Positions 7,111 through 14,730 of a stretch of 27,077 nt of DNA are shown piece after piece. Origin of the DNA: an uncultured Oscillospiraceae bacterium (GTDB lineage: Bacteria; Bacillota; Clostridia; Oscillospirales; Acutalibacteraceae); assembly GCA_910588935.1 (NCBI GenBank), contig CAJUSM010000015.1, forward strand, positions 1-27,077, written 5' to 3'. Under the pieces are notes generated by a model. It ran no database searches, was not told the origin of the DNA, and saw nothing but the letters and a program-made list of their open reading frames with translations. A program made the position numbers and the translations under genes. The stretch's first letter is position 1; every line of letters starts with the position of its first letter.

Positions 7111-7321
7111 AAAGCGTTCCCTTTACGACGTCCTTTTTCTTCGGATAAATAGGGGCTATTCAAAGCATCGCTGGTTTTGCGGCGGGATTGAGAGGCTGCT
7201 GGATCTGCGCCCGATTTTTTATCTTGATCCGTGTCGGGAACTGGCCGGACCAGAACAGTGTCTCTCTTGCGGGTTCCCCAAACGCACCCAAGCCGATTCA
7301 AACCAAAATAGAGGTGGTCCC
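7111..7321. other. Stretch without a recognisable gene
   Basis: A 64-codon minus-strand frame (7107-7301) exists but has no ribosome site, a low-complexity charged composition and no family resemblance. I see no RNA gene here. It may be debris linked to the guaB-end duplication. Confidence 0.4.
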
Positions 7322-7525
7322 ATGATCGATTTCAGCCCACTGTGGAAAACCATGGAGGAGCGGGGCGTAAGCCAATACAGGTTCCTGCAATCCGGCATCG
7401 ACAACAAAACCCTGGATTCGCTGAAGAAAAACAAGAACATTACTTTGCTGACCTTGGAAAAGTTATGCCGAATTCTCGGCTGTACGCCCAACAACGTGGT
7501 GTGTTTCCGGGATTATGAAAAATAG
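7322..7525 (+). CDS. Small Xre/Cro-CI type helix-turn-helix regulator
   Basis: A 67-residue single-domain DNA-binding protein. The five-helix Cro/CI fold is recognisable: LWKTMEERGVSQYRFLQSG is the first half with the helix-turn-helix, NKTLDSLKKNKNITLLTLEKLC the recognition segment and next helix, and RILGCTPNNVVCF the typical ending. It resembles the HTH_26 group common in mobile elements of Firmicutes. GAGGTGG lies 5 nt before the ATG. There is no adjacent structural gene on the same strand except the tRNAs downstream, so its target is unknown; it may belong with the accessory patch downstream of guaB. Confidence 0.8.
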   Translation: MIDFSPLWKTMEERGVSQYRFLQSGIDNKTLDSLKKNKNITLLTLEKLCRILGCTPNNVVCFRDYEK

Positions 7526-7589
7526 TCTTGCCTTGGCCCCCATCAAAATCCCATTTCTCAAAAAATCTCAGTTTTTCTTCCAAAACCTC

Positions 7590-7618
7590 TTGACATTCTC
7601 ACCCTTATCCACTATAAT
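7590..7618 (+). promoter_or_regulatory. tRNA operon promoter
   Basis: Perfect TTGACA (7590-7595), a 17-bp spacer and perfect TATAAT (7613-7618). It is followed about 30 nt later by tRNA-Met. Confidence 0.9.
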
Positions 7619-7649
7619 AAGGAACGTCCCGCGGCAGTGGGACAAATGT

Positions 7650-7726
7650 GGCGGTATAGCTCAGCTGGCTAGAGCATTCGGTTCATACCCGAAGTGTCGA
7701 TGGTTCAAGTCCATTTACCGCTACCA
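7650..7726 (+). tRNA. tRNA-Met (CAT)
   Basis: A 77-nt cloverleaf with encoded CCA. Acceptor arm GGCGGTA pairs with TACCGCT (one G-U). The anticodon loop TTCATAC sits on stem TTCGG/CCGAA. The stem lacks the three G-C pairs of an initiator tRNA, so this is an elongator. A lysidine-modified tRNA-Ile2 also carries CAT and cannot be excluded. Confidence 0.92.
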
Positions 7727-7729
7727 AAT

Positions 7730-7804
7730 GGCCCGGTGGTCAAGCGGCTAAGACACCGCCCTTTCACGGCGGTAACACGAGTTCGATTCTCGTCCGGGTC
7801 ACCA
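7730..7804 (+). tRNA. tRNA-Glu (TTC)
   Basis: A 75-nt cloverleaf with encoded CCA, 3 nt after tRNA-Met. Acceptor GGCCCGG pairs with CCGGGTC. The anticodon loop CTTTCAC gives TTC (Glu). T-arm GAGTTCGATTCTC is canonical. Confidence 0.95.
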
Positions 7805-7826
7805 TTTATGGGCATTACAGGAAGGG

Positions 7827-7856
7827 CGCTGGGGGCGGTAGCCACGGCGTTTTTCT
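7827..7856 (+). terminator. tRNA operon terminator
   Basis: An 8-bp stem with one mismatch (7827-7834 with 7842-7849), followed by TTTTTCTTTTT. Confidence 0.6.
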
Positions 7857-7880
7857 TTTTATAAAAAAGGTGGATGATTT

Positions 7881-8390
7881 ATGCTGAAAAAAATCGCGCT
7901 TCTTGCTATCTCCGCAGCCTTAGCCCTTACTCTTTCCGCCTGCGGCGGTGGCCAGGCGGAACCTCTGGAAACCCTGGAATCTCCTGATTCTTCTGGTATT
8001 GAGCTTGCCCCTGTAGATCGGTCCCAATTTGATGACAACCTAGACGGCCTGTGTAAGTATATGGAAGAAAACCAGGCTGTGATCGGGGAAAAGGTAGAGA
8101 TGTCTTACAAAGAAATTGGCGCGCTGGCTGGATGGCGCTACCTTTTTAAGTTTGACGGCAGCACGGTGCAGGTGGAGTTTTATGAATATGACCTAGAGAA
8201 TCTGGATGAAAAAGGTCAGGACTGTATTCATTCTGTCCAGGAGAAGGGCTTCTTCACCATTCTGGGCAATGATGTGCCTGCAACGCTGGCGGGAAAGTAT
8301 CTTATGATCTACACTGACGCGGATCAGGACGAGGTTAATACTGCTCAAAAAGAAAAGGTTAACCAGTTATTTCTAGATTTTGCAAAATAG
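7881..8390 (+). CDS. Small lipoprotein of unknown function
   Basis: A 169-residue protein. Residues 1-21 form a type II signal peptide with lipobox LSAC, so Cys21 would be lipidated and the protein held on the outer face of the membrane. A Gly/Glu/Pro/Ser linker follows. The mature domain (residues about 50-169) has alternating helical and beta stretches (GWRYLFKFDGSTVQVEFYEYD, TLAGKYLMIYTD) but no motif I can assign. AAAGGTGG lies 7 nt before the ATG. It has its own terminator and appears monocistronic. Confidence 0.75.
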   Translation: MLKKIALLAISAALALTLSACGGGQAEPLETLESPDSSGIELAPVDRSQFDDNLDGLCKYMEENQAVIGEKVEMSYKEIGALAGWRYLFKFDGSTVQVEFYEYDLENLDEKGQDCIHSVQEKGFFTILGNDVPATLAGKYLMIYTDADQDEVNTAQKEKVNQLFLDFAK

Positions 8391-8394
8391 AGGT

Positions 8395-8428
8395 AAATGC
8401 TGTAGGCGTTTAGCCTATGGCATTTTTT
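8395..8428 (+). terminator. Lipoprotein gene terminator
   Basis: A 13-bp stem with two G-U pairs (8395-8407 with 8413-8425), then TTTTTT. Its core is TAGGC/GCCTA, repeated in the next hairpin. Confidence 0.75.
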
Positions 8429-8437
8429 GCATTTTAT

Positions 8438-8478
8438 TGCCAGTTAGGCATTTACTTTAGGCTGGAGCCTATCTGGCA
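8438..8478 (+). promoter_or_regulatory. Hairpin upstream of the VOC gene with alternative pairing
   Basis: A 12-bp stem with one mismatch (8438-8449 with 8467-8478). Inside the loop a second TAGGC (8458-8462) could instead pair with GCCTA (8467-8471). It ends 19 nt before the VOC start. Role unknown. Confidence 0.4.
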
Positions 8479-8497
8479 GAAAGGATAAGCGATTAAT

Positions 8498-8920
8498 ATG
8501 GATTGTGTCATTGGAGTCGGGATCTATGTAAACGGCAGCAGGGAGGCTGCCGCCCTGTACCAAGAGGCCTTCGGCTTTCAGCTAGGCTACCATGTGTTGA
8601 ATCAGGATGGAAGCTTTTTCCACTCAGAGCTAGTAAAGGATGGAAACCCTGCCTGTTCGGTGGTAGAGGCCCAAGAGCCCATAGGGATGGGCGGCAACCC
8701 TATTGAGCTTGGATATTTCTTTCATACCCGAGAGGAGCTGGAGCAGGCGTTTTCCCTATTAAAGGTAGGAGGCAAGGTCACCATGAAGCCTCAGGAATTG
8801 CCCTGGAGCCCTTGGGCTGCCTGTGTCACCGACCGTTTTGGTGTCAGATGGTTTCTCTCTTTGCCCAACCATCTTCCCTCTGAGGATTTCCAGCCAGGAA
8901 ACGAGCAACGCCAGTCATAG
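8498..8920 (+). CDS. VOC superfamily protein, PhnB/glyoxalase-like
   Basis: A 140-residue protein of the vicinal oxygen chelate fold. Two beta-alpha-beta-beta-beta modules are visible: GVGIYVNGSREAAALYQEAFGF with HSELVKDGN, and PIELGYFFHTREELEQAFSLLKVGGKV with WSPWAACVTDRFGVRWFLSL. The terminal DRFGVRW pattern is typical of PhnB-like members, whose substrates are mostly unknown. AGGAT upstream is a modest ribosome site. It is followed by a strong bidirectional terminator, so it is a single-gene unit or the end of one starting in the preceding leader. Confidence 0.85.
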   Translation: MDCVIGVGIYVNGSREAAALYQEAFGFQLGYHVLNQDGSFFHSELVKDGNPACSVVEAQEPIGMGGNPIELGYFFHTREELEQAFSLLKVGGKVTMKPQELPWSPWAACVTDRFGVRWFLSLPNHLPSEDFQPGNEQRQS

Positions 8921-8933
8921 TCCAAAAACGAAT

Positions 8934-8975
8934 AAAAGGGACCGTCCGGATTCCATATCCCGGACGGTCCCTTTT
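8934..8975. terminator. Bidirectional terminator
   Basis: A perfect 16-bp stem (8934-8949 with 8960-8975) with A-rich and T-rich flanks. It serves the converging VOC gene and the parB-serS unit. Confidence 0.95.
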
Positions 8976-8980
8976 ATATT

Positions 8981-9367
8981 TTAATATCTTCTTTCGCCTC
9001 TTCCCTGCCTCTTTGCCCAGCTTTTGCGAATAGCTGCCGTAAAGCCCATGGCAATCGCCCCTGCTGCTGTATATAGAAAGGCGTATTGCAGGAAAGCCGG
9101 CTCTAGGGGCGCTATAAATATCCATGCCCCGGAAAGATACAGCCCTGCCTCTGCCAATAGCAGCCACCACCTGTCTTTTGGCGCAAAGCCTGTAAAGATT
9201 CCCAAAATTAGGGAATACACAGGATTAATGGAAAGGAATAGGAAAATTGCCGCTGGAAAACCAAATTCTGACGGAAGCTGTGTGGTCCCCCAAGGCAGGC
9301 CAAGCATAAACGCCGCTGTAGTCATCAGCCAGATAATTGTTGACTTTTTTATGCCCATCTTCCTCAT
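8981..9367 (-). CDS. Small four-helix membrane protein
   Basis: A 128-residue protein with about four hydrophobic helices: IIWLMTTAAFMLGLPWG, FPAAIFLFLSINPVYSLILGIF, WWLLLAEAGLYLSGAWIFI and LQYAFLYTAAGAIAMGF. The tail is basic. Its ATG overlaps the serS stop as ATGA (9364-9367), so it is translated by coupling from the parB-serS transcript. I do not recognise a family; nothing links it to tRNA charging beyond position. Confidence 0.75.
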   Translation of the reverse strand: MRKMGIKKSTIIWLMTTAAFMLGLPWGTTQLPSEFGFPAAIFLFLSINPVYSLILGIFTGFAPKDRWWLLLAEAGLYLSGAWIFIAPLEPAFLQYAFLYTAAGAIAMGFTAAIRKSWAKRQGRGERRY

Positions 9368-10641
9368 CCAATCTTTTCCTTTCCCCCCATATACATTCTC
9401 AATGCCTTTGGAATTTTTACGCTGCCGTCTGCCTCCAGGTTATTCTCTAAAAACGCAATCAGCATACGAGGGGGGGCAACCACTGTATTGTTTAATGTAT
9501 GGGGGAAATAGTTCTCCTCCTTGCCCTTTACCCGTATACCAAGTCTTCTGGCCTGGGCGTCCCCCATATTGGAACAGCTGCCCACTTCAAAATACTTTTT
9601 CTGCCGGGGAGACCAGGCCTCCACGTCTACACTCTTTACCTTCAGGTCAGCCAGGTCACCCGAGCAGCACTCCAGTGTGCGTACAGGGATGTCCAAAGCG
9701 CGAAAAAACTCTACCGAATATTGCCACATTTTATGGTACCAGTCCATGCTTTCTTCTGGCTTGCAAACCACAATCATCTCTTGCTTTTCAAACTGGTGGA
9801 TGCGGTATACCCCTCGCTCTTCAATACCGTGGGCCCCAACCTCTTTTCGGAAACAGGGGGAATAGCTGGTCATAGTCTGGGGCAGTTGCTCTTCTGTAAG
9901 CAGATTTCCCGCGTATTTACCAATCATGCTGTGTTCGCTGGTACCAATGAGATACAGATCTTCCCCTTCAATCTTATACATCATATTTTCCATTTCTGCA
10001 AAGCTCATTACCCCTGTCACCACATCGCTTCGAATCATAAAGGGAGGAATGCAGTAGGTAAAGCCTTTGTCGATCATAAAATCTCGGGCAAAGGCAAGAA
10101 TTCCCTCATGAAGCCTTGCCACATCGCCTATAAGATAATAGAAGCCATTGCCGCTGGTCCGCCTGGCGCTGTCCAGGTCAATCCCGTTTAAGCGCTCCAT
10201 AATGTCTGTGTGGTAGGGTACCTCAAATTCTGGGACCACAGGCTGGCCAAACCGCTCCAGCTCCACATTTTCGCTGTCGTCCTTGCCAATGGGTACGGAG
10301 TCGTCAATAATATTGGGAATCACCATCATCCGTTTCCGGATCTCTTCGGTCATCTCCCCTTCTTTCCGCTCCATTGCTTCCAGTTCTCCAGCAATTTCCC
10401 CTACCTTCTTTTTTGTCTCCTCTGCTTCTTCCTTTTTGCCCTGGCTCATCAGCTTGCCAATCTCTTTGCTAATGGTGTTTCTCTGGCGGCGGAGTTCATC
10501 GCCCCTGGCCTTGCTGGCCCTAAACTGGGCATCTAAATCCAGTACCTCATCTACCAGGGGGAGCTTTTCCTCCTGGAACTTTTTCTTTATATTCTCTTTC
10601 ACCAATACAGGGTTGGTTCTCACCAGTTTTATATCCAGCAT
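9364..10641 (-). CDS. serS: Seryl-tRNA synthetase, divergent subgroup
   Basis: Charges tRNA-Ser with serine. The ATG at 10641 is preferred because AGGAGG lies 8 nt upstream; an ATG at 10647 is only 2 nt from it. The result is 425 residues, the usual size. Residues about 1-105 form the tRNA-binding coiled coil (MLDIKLVRTNP, RRQRNTISKEIGKL). The class II core includes motif 2 (FRKEVGAHG, GVYRIHQFEKQEM) and motif 3 (APPRMLIAFLENN). Several active-site segments differ from the common bacterial form: GTSEHSM instead of TAEVP, EVGSCSNMGDAQARR instead of EISSCSNxxDFQARR, and LNNTVVAPPR instead of LNGSGLAVGR. Such residues are more reminiscent of archaeal or eukaryotic SerRS. No T-box leader is present; the gene follows parB by 36 nt. 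Confidence 0.93.
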   Translation of the reverse strand: MLDIKLVRTNPVLVKENIKKKFQEEKLPLVDEVLDLDAQFRASKARGDELRRQRNTISKEIGKLMSQGKKEEAEETKKKVGEIAGELEAMERKEGEMTEEIRKRMMVIPNIIDDSVPIGKDDSENVELERFGQPVVPEFEVPYHTDIMERLNGIDLDSARRTSGNGFYYLIGDVARLHEGILAFARDFMIDKGFTYCIPPFMIRSDVVTGVMSFAEMENMMYKIEGEDLYLIGTSEHSMIGKYAGNLLTEEQLPQTMTSYSPCFRKEVGAHGIEERGVYRIHQFEKQEMIVVCKPEESMDWYHKMWQYSVEFFRALDIPVRTLECCSGDLADLKVKSVDVEAWSPRQKKYFEVGSCSNMGDAQARRLGIRVKGKEENYFPHTLNNTVVAPPRMLIAFLENNLEADGSVKIPKALRMYMGGKEKIG

Positions 10642-10677
10642 TTTCATGTCCTCCTTATTGTTTTTCCAATTCTCAGT

Positions 10678-11532
10678 TTATTCATGAAGCTTCAGGTCGT
10701 TCAGCAGGTTCTGCAAATCCTCTTCTCCATAAAACTCAATCTGCAGCACCCCCTTCTTTTTAGTGCCCGCAACCTTTACTTTTCGCCCTAAATAGTCCCC
10801 TACTGCCAGCTGTGCTTCGGCATAGTAATGGTTGGGCTGGGCAGCTCTTACTTTCGGCTTTCCTTGCTCTTCGCCAGAGCGCTTTGCCATTGCCTCCAGC
10901 TCTCGAACAGAAATGCCGGCTTTTGCCTTTTGGGCCGCCTCTCTCATTTCCTCAAGGCTTTTAAAGCTTAGCAGAGTTCTGGCATGGCCCGCTGAGATCT
11001 CTCCCCTTTCCAGCATCTCCTGTATATCCTCTGGGAGATTCAGCAAGCGCAGGGCATTTGCCACCGCCGGCCGAGATTTTCCTACCGCCTCTGCCGCTTC
11101 CTCTTGGGTCATCCCCTGAACCTCCATAAGCTGCTGATATCCCTTGGCTTCTTCCAATGGATTCAGGTCCTCCCGCTGAAGATTCTCTATGAGGGCGAAA
11201 AGCATTTCCTCGCCATCTGTCATCTCCCGTATAACCGCCGGCACTTCAGAAAGTCCGGCCATTCTGGCGGCCCTCCATCGCCGTTCTCCCGCTACAATCC
11301 TGTATCCGCCGCTAACCATGGGCCGCAGCAGCAAAGGTTGCAGCACGCCATGCTGGGCAATCGACTCCGCCAGCTCAGAGAGCGGCCCGGAGTCAAATTC
11401 TTTTCTAGGTTGGTCCCGGTTGGGTTCAATCTCCCCAATTCGCACAGTAACCGTGGCGCCGCCAGTTTCCTCGGCGTTTTCTGCAAAGATCGCATCCAGG
11501 CCCCGGCCCAATCCCCGTTTTTTCATGCTCAT
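10678..11532 (-). CDS. parB: Chromosome partitioning protein ParB (Spo0J)
   Basis: A 284-residue CTP-dependent DNA clamp that loads at parS and spreads. The conserved start KKRGLGRGLDAIF (the ParA-activating N-terminus) leads into box I (PNRDQPRKEF) and box II CTP-binding GERRWRAARMAGL. Next come ENLQREDLNPLEEA, the helix-turn-helix GKSRPAVANALRLL, and a C-terminal dimerisation segment ending YGEEDLQNLLNDL. AAAGGA precedes the ATG. It lies downstream of parA on the same strand (96 bp gap) and is followed by serS. A parS copy lies just upstream of parA. Confidence 0.95.
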   Translation of the reverse strand: MSMKKRGLGRGLDAIFAENAEETGGATVTVRIGEIEPNRDQPRKEFDSGPLSELAESIAQHGVLQPLLLRPMVSGGYRIVAGERRWRAARMAGLSEVPAVIREMTDGEEMLFALIENLQREDLNPLEEAKGYQQLMEVQGMTQEEAAEAVGKSRPAVANALRLLNLPEDIQEMLERGEISAGHARTLLSFKSLEEMREAAQKAKAGISVRELEAMAKRSGEEQGKPKVRAAQPNHYYAEAQLAVGDYLGRKVKVAGTKKKGVLQIEFYGEEDLQNLLNDLKLHE

Positions 11533-11628
11533 ATTTTTCCTTTCCCGGTTTTTGCTAGAAACTCTTTTCTGTGCGGTTTGCCTTTTCTATAGCCGCTTTC
11601 CCGCTTTTATAATCATCCGCGCTGTTAT

Positions 11629-12393
11629 TTAGGCTTTCCCTTTCAGCAGCTCCTTAGCCAACTCCTCATAGGCCTTTGCCCCTTTGGAATACTTATCATA
11701 GTACATAACTGGCTGCCCAAATCCTGGCGCCTCAGAAAGCCGTACTGCCCTAGGTATTACAGTTCGAAACACCTTTCTAGGAAAGTACTTTTTAACCTCT
11801 TCCACCACCTGCTGTGTTAGGTTTAGGCGGCCATCATACATGGTTAGCAGCACTCCCTCTAATTCCAGCATGTTGTTGTATTGTCTCTTTACCCGGCGCA
11901 CTGTATTCATTAGCTGAGAAAGCCCCTCCAGCGCGTAATACTCACACTGAATGGGAATCAGGATTGTATCCGCGGCATTCAGTGAATTGGTTGTAATTAA
12001 TCCCAAAGAGGGAGGGCAATCGATGAAAATATAATCATATTCTTCCCGTACCTCAGCCAGCGGCCCTTTTAACCGTTCCTCCCTATGCTCTACCGAAGCC
12101 AGTTCTATTTCAGCCGCGGCCATGTCAATGCTGGCAGGGAGCAGGCTGAGATTTTTAAACTCGGTTTTACAGATGGCGGCGCTGGCCTTTTCCTCTCCAA
12201 TCACAACCTGATAAATATTCAGCGGGCAGTTACGCCTATCAATTCCCACGCCGCTGGTAGAGTTTCCCTGTGGATCCGCGTCTGTAAGCAAAACCTTACA
12301 GCCCATGCTTCCCAGCACAGCAGCCAGGTTTACGGCAGTAGTTGTCTTTCCCACACCGCCTTTTTGGTTAGCGACTGCGATTATTTTTCCCAT
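11629..12393 (-). CDS. parA: Chromosome partitioning ATPase ParA (Soj)
   Basis: A 254-residue deviant Walker ATPase that forms nucleoid-bound dimers and works with ParB in segregation and in control of DnaA. MGKIIAVANQKGGVGKTTT carries the signature-lysine Walker A motif. DADPQGN, DYIFIDCPPSLGLIT (Walker B) and the GVLLTMYDGR segment follow. I start at the ATG at 12393, which matches family N-termini; the frame remains open to 12468 but that extension looks unlike the family. GAGGAG is 12 nt upstream, slightly long. The C-terminal YSKGAKAYEELAKELL is typical. Confidence 0.95.
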   Translation of the reverse strand: MGKIIAVANQKGGVGKTTTAVNLAAVLGSMGCKVLLTDADPQGNSTSGVGIDRRNCPLNIYQVVIGEEKASAAICKTEFKNLSLLPASIDMAAAEIELASVEHREERLKGPLAEVREEYDYIFIDCPPSLGLITTNSLNAADTILIPIQCEYYALEGLSQLMNTVRRVKRQYNNMLELEGVLLTMYDGRLNLTQQVVEEVKKYFPRKVFRTVIPRAVRLSEAPGFGQPVMYYDKYSKGAKAYEELAKELLKGKA

Positions 12394-12456
12394 CCGTCTC
12401 ACTTTCTCCTCAATCTTTTTTGCATTGAACCTGTTGCATTCCAGGCTATAGAAGCT

Positions 12457-12485
12457 ATTATACCACATATCGCCGGTTTTTTCTA
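12457..12485 (-). promoter_or_regulatory. Probable parA promoter
   Basis: On the minus strand TAGAAA (12480-12485), 17 bp, TATAAT (12457-12462) preceded by TGG, an extended -10. It is about 60 nt from the parS site. Confidence 0.5.
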
Positions 12486-12543
12486 CCCTGAAATCTCTTT
12501 CACTTTAAGTTTGGAGAGAATGGAGAATTGCCTTATTTTTGCT

Positions 12544-12559
12544 TGTTTCACATGAAACA
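12544..12559. promoter_or_regulatory. parS: parS centromere site 1
   Basis: TGTTTCACATGAAACA differs from the Firmicute consensus TGTTTCACGTGAAACA by one central base. It lies between noc and parA, about 60 bp upstream of the parA promoter. Confidence 0.9.
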
Positions 12560-12567
12560 AAAGCTGA

Positions 12568-12594
12568 CGGCCAGGGCTGTTATGGCCCTGGCCG
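12568..12594 (-). terminator. Hairpin between noc and parA
   Basis: A perfect 10-bp GC-rich stem (12568-12577 with 12585-12594). On the minus strand it is followed after a few bases by TTTTG, so it probably terminates noc transcripts, though the T-run is weak. parS abuts it. Confidence 0.5.
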
Positions 12595-12624
12595 CCTTCT
12601 GTGGGAAATGAATAAGGGAATGGG

Positions 12625-13428
12625 TTAAACTTGTACTCTTGTTAATTTAGGAATCCGAACCACGCATTCAATGTACTCTTCTGTTTCCTTCTTCTCGGTA
12701 TGGGCCTGGATTCCCGCTGTTTTCATTGCGTCAACCGCATGGTCAATGGTATTTATAAACAGGCGGATATCTTTTGCCACAAAGGTACGCCTGCCTTTTC
12801 CCCGCGTTGGTTCCCGAGGCTTCATAGCTTCTGCCACTAACTCCTCGGTTTGGGCCACATTGTAGCCCCTGCTGATTACAGTACGCAGGATTTTCTGACG
12901 CATCTCAATGTCATCTACCCGAAGCAATGCCCGCGCGTGGCGTTCTGTCAATCGGTTTTGTACAATCTCCCCCTGCTCTTCTGGGCTTAGTTTAAGCAGG
13001 CGGATTTTATTGGCCAGATAAGATTGGCTCATTCCAAGGCGGCGGGCCGCTTCTTCTTGGGTAATTTGCCATTCTCGCAGCAAATTCAAAATTGCTGTAG
13101 CCTGCTCAAACATGTGCAGATCCCTGCGCTGCATATTTTCCAGCAAAGCCAGTACAGCGCTGTCCTCTGCCTCGCAATCAGAAATAATTGCCGGAATCTC
13201 TTTAAGCCCAGCCATTTTGCAGGCTCTTAGTCTTCTCTCCCCAGCCACCAGGTAATATACCCCATTATCTCGCCGGACTGTAACCGGTTGAAGCAACCCG
13301 TTTTCTGTAATACTCTTGGCCAGGCTTATTAGGTCTTCCTCATGAAAGATTTTCCGCGGCTGGGAGGGATTGGGAAAAATCTTACCTACGGGCAATTTCA
13401 CCAATTTCAGCTTGTCCTTCATAAACAT
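12625..13428 (-). CDS. noc: Nucleoid occlusion protein Noc (ParB paralogue)
   Basis: A 267-residue ParB-family protein. In Bacillus, Noc binds its own sites, links DNA to the membrane through an N-terminal amphipathic segment in a CTP-dependent way, and prevents septation over the nucleoid. Visible are LPVGKIFPNPSQPRKIF, the CTP motif GERRLRACKMAGL, ENMQRRDLHMFEQA, the helix-turn-helix GMSQSYLANKIRLLKL, and the ending typical of Noc with INTIDHAVDAMKTAG. Its position next to rsmG and parA matches B. subtilis. GGGAGGT lies 7 nt before the ATG. Distinguishing Noc from a second ParB needs binding-site data, since the two share most motifs. I saw no Noc-binding consensus in the window. Confidence 0.85.
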   Translation of the reverse strand: MFMKDKLKLVKLPVGKIFPNPSQPRKIFHEEDLISLAKSITENGLLQPVTVRRDNGVYYLVAGERRLRACKMAGLKEIPAIISDCEAEDSAVLALLENMQRRDLHMFEQATAILNLLREWQITQEEAARRLGMSQSYLANKIRLLKLSPEEQGEIVQNRLTERHARALLRVDDIEMRQKILRTVISRGYNVAQTEELVAEAMKPREPTRGKGRRTFVAKDIRLFINTIDHAVDAMKTAGIQAHTEKKETEEYIECVVRIPKLTRVQV

Positions 13429-13519
13429 TTGGCTTACCTCCCTTGCAAGTCCTATTTTACTACATGGACTATGCAGGTTTTGTTGCTTCCTGTCGACCTC
13501 AAAAAAATATTACTCTAAA

Positions 13520-13957
13520 TTAAAGATATTTCTTAAAGCCCTTTACCTCTTCAAATCCCAATGCAGAATAGAACTTATGGGCTCCTGTCCGTCCCATACC
13601 AGAAACCAGAATCTCATAGTGGCAATTCATCTCTTTCCCCCAGGCCTCAATTTTCTCAAACATAAGCCGCCCAATTCCTTGGCCCTGATATTTCTCGAGA
13701 ACGGCCACATTCTCCACCAGTAAAATTGGTCTGCAATCTCCACATATATCCTCAAAAACAACCCCCAGCAGGCTTCCCACAATCTCATGGGTTTCAGAGT
13801 CCTCTGCCACAAGCAAGTACTTCTGAGGGTTCTCCCCAATCTCGCCAATCAACTGTGTCACCCTTTCCGGATCAGCAGGTTGATCACTTATTACAAGCAT
13901 TACCTGCCCTAGACCCTCTAAATCATCAACCCGGGCTTTTCGTAAAATATAACGCAT
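13520..13957 (-). CDS. GNAT-family N-acetyltransferase
   Basis: A 145-residue acetyl-CoA-dependent acetyltransferase, starting at the ATG at 13957 where AGGAGG is 7 nt upstream; a longer frame to 13996 lacks a signal. The GNAT core is clear: strand LLVENVAVLEKYQGQGIGRLMFEKIE contains the Q-x-x-G-x-G acetyl-CoA loop, and the C-terminal GAHKFYSALGFEEVKGF is the usual substrate-side end. The substrate is unknown. It is inserted between rsmG and noc, which are adjacent in many Firmicutes, so it is likely an accessory gain to the operon. Confidence 0.88.
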   Translation of the reverse strand: MRYILRKARVDDLEGLGQVMLVISDQPADPERVTQLIGEIGENPQKYLLVAEDSETHEIVGSLLGVVFEDICGDCRPILLVENVAVLEKYQGQGIGRLMFEKIEAWGKEMNCHYEILVSGMGRTGAHKFYSALGFEEVKGFKKYL

Positions 13958-14005
13958 TTCTTTTCCTCCTATCACTTTCAGCAAGTATTGCCCCACTCTT
14001 TTCTT

Positions 14006-14719
14006 TTAGAGAGGATGCTTTGCAATTGTTCCTCCATGCCGGGGATATTCCTTTGGTGTATACCGAAGCTTACGCACTACCACCAGGTTTCGCTCACCTG
14101 CCATGGGCAAAGTAATACTCTTTACCTCCAATTGACCTCCGCCCAGAGTATGGATGGCCTGTTTTGCTTCATCAATTTCCTCTGTGGCCCCTGGCCCTTT
14201 CATTGCCACAAAATAACCCTTCATTTTCAGCAAGGGGATGCAATACTCGCTTAATATGCTCAGTCCTGCTACAGCACGGGCAGTTACAATGTCAAAGGCT
14301 TCTCTCATGCCATTGTCCCTTCCGGCCTCTTCTGCCCTCTTGTGCACCCGAGCACAGGAAATCCCCAATTCCCGGCAAAGTTCTTCCAAAAACTTTAAGC
14401 GCTTATTTGCCCCGTCCAGCAAGGTAAGCTCTAAATCAGGGCGGACAAGCTTCATAGGGATGCCGGGAAATCCAGCCCCTGTTCCCACATCCAAAACCTT
14501 TGCCCCTGGCTTAATTGAACAAGCATTGAGTACAGTGAGAGAATCGATAAAATGTTTTTCAGCTACCTGCTCTGGCTCTGTGATTGCCGTGAGATTCAAG
14601 CGCTCATTCCACTCCAGAAGAAGCTCCATATATCGCTGGAATTTTTCTAGCTGTTCTCCGGTAAGCTTTATATCAATTTCCCTGCCCATTTTTTCTAGCA
14701 TTGCCCTTATATCTTCCAT
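14006..14719 (-). CDS. rsmG: 16S rRNA m7G527 methyltransferase RsmG
   Basis: A 238-residue Rossmann-fold enzyme that methylates G527 of 16S rRNA with S-adenosylmethionine; loss gives low-level streptomycin resistance in known bacteria. AAGGAG is 7 nt before the ATG at 14719, 11 nt after the mnmG stop, so the pair is coupled. Motifs: LLLEWNERLNLTAI in the N-terminal region, AEKHFIDSL, the SAM-binding loop VLDVGTGAGFPGIPMKL, and DIVTARAVAGL. The C-terminal segment VVVRKLRYTPKEYPRHGGTI is a typical ending. Confidence 0.95.
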   Translation of the reverse strand: MEDIRAMLEKMGREIDIKLTGEQLEKFQRYMELLLEWNERLNLTAITEPEQVAEKHFIDSLTVLNACSIKPGAKVLDVGTGAGFPGIPMKLVRPDLELTLLDGANKRLKFLEELCRELGISCARVHKRAEEAGRDNGMREAFDIVTARAVAGLSILSEYCIPLLKMKGYFVAMKGPGATEEIDEAKQAIHTLGGGQLEVKSITLPMAGERNLVVVRKLRYTPKEYPRHGGTIAKHPL

Positions 14720-14730
14720 TTCACTTCTCC

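Noticed and set aside
7107..7301. A 64-codon minus-strand frame next to the guaB-end repeat
   Set aside because: No ribosome site, no recognisable domain, charged low-complexity composition; it may be gene debris but cannot be supported as a gene.
9024..9875. A 283-codon plus-strand frame opposite serS and its neighbour
   Set aside because: It is antisense to well-supported genes, Pro/Ser-rich, with no ribosome site or family features.
10648..10677. Possible T-box leader for serS
   Set aside because: Only about 36 nt separate parB from serS, far too short for a T-box.
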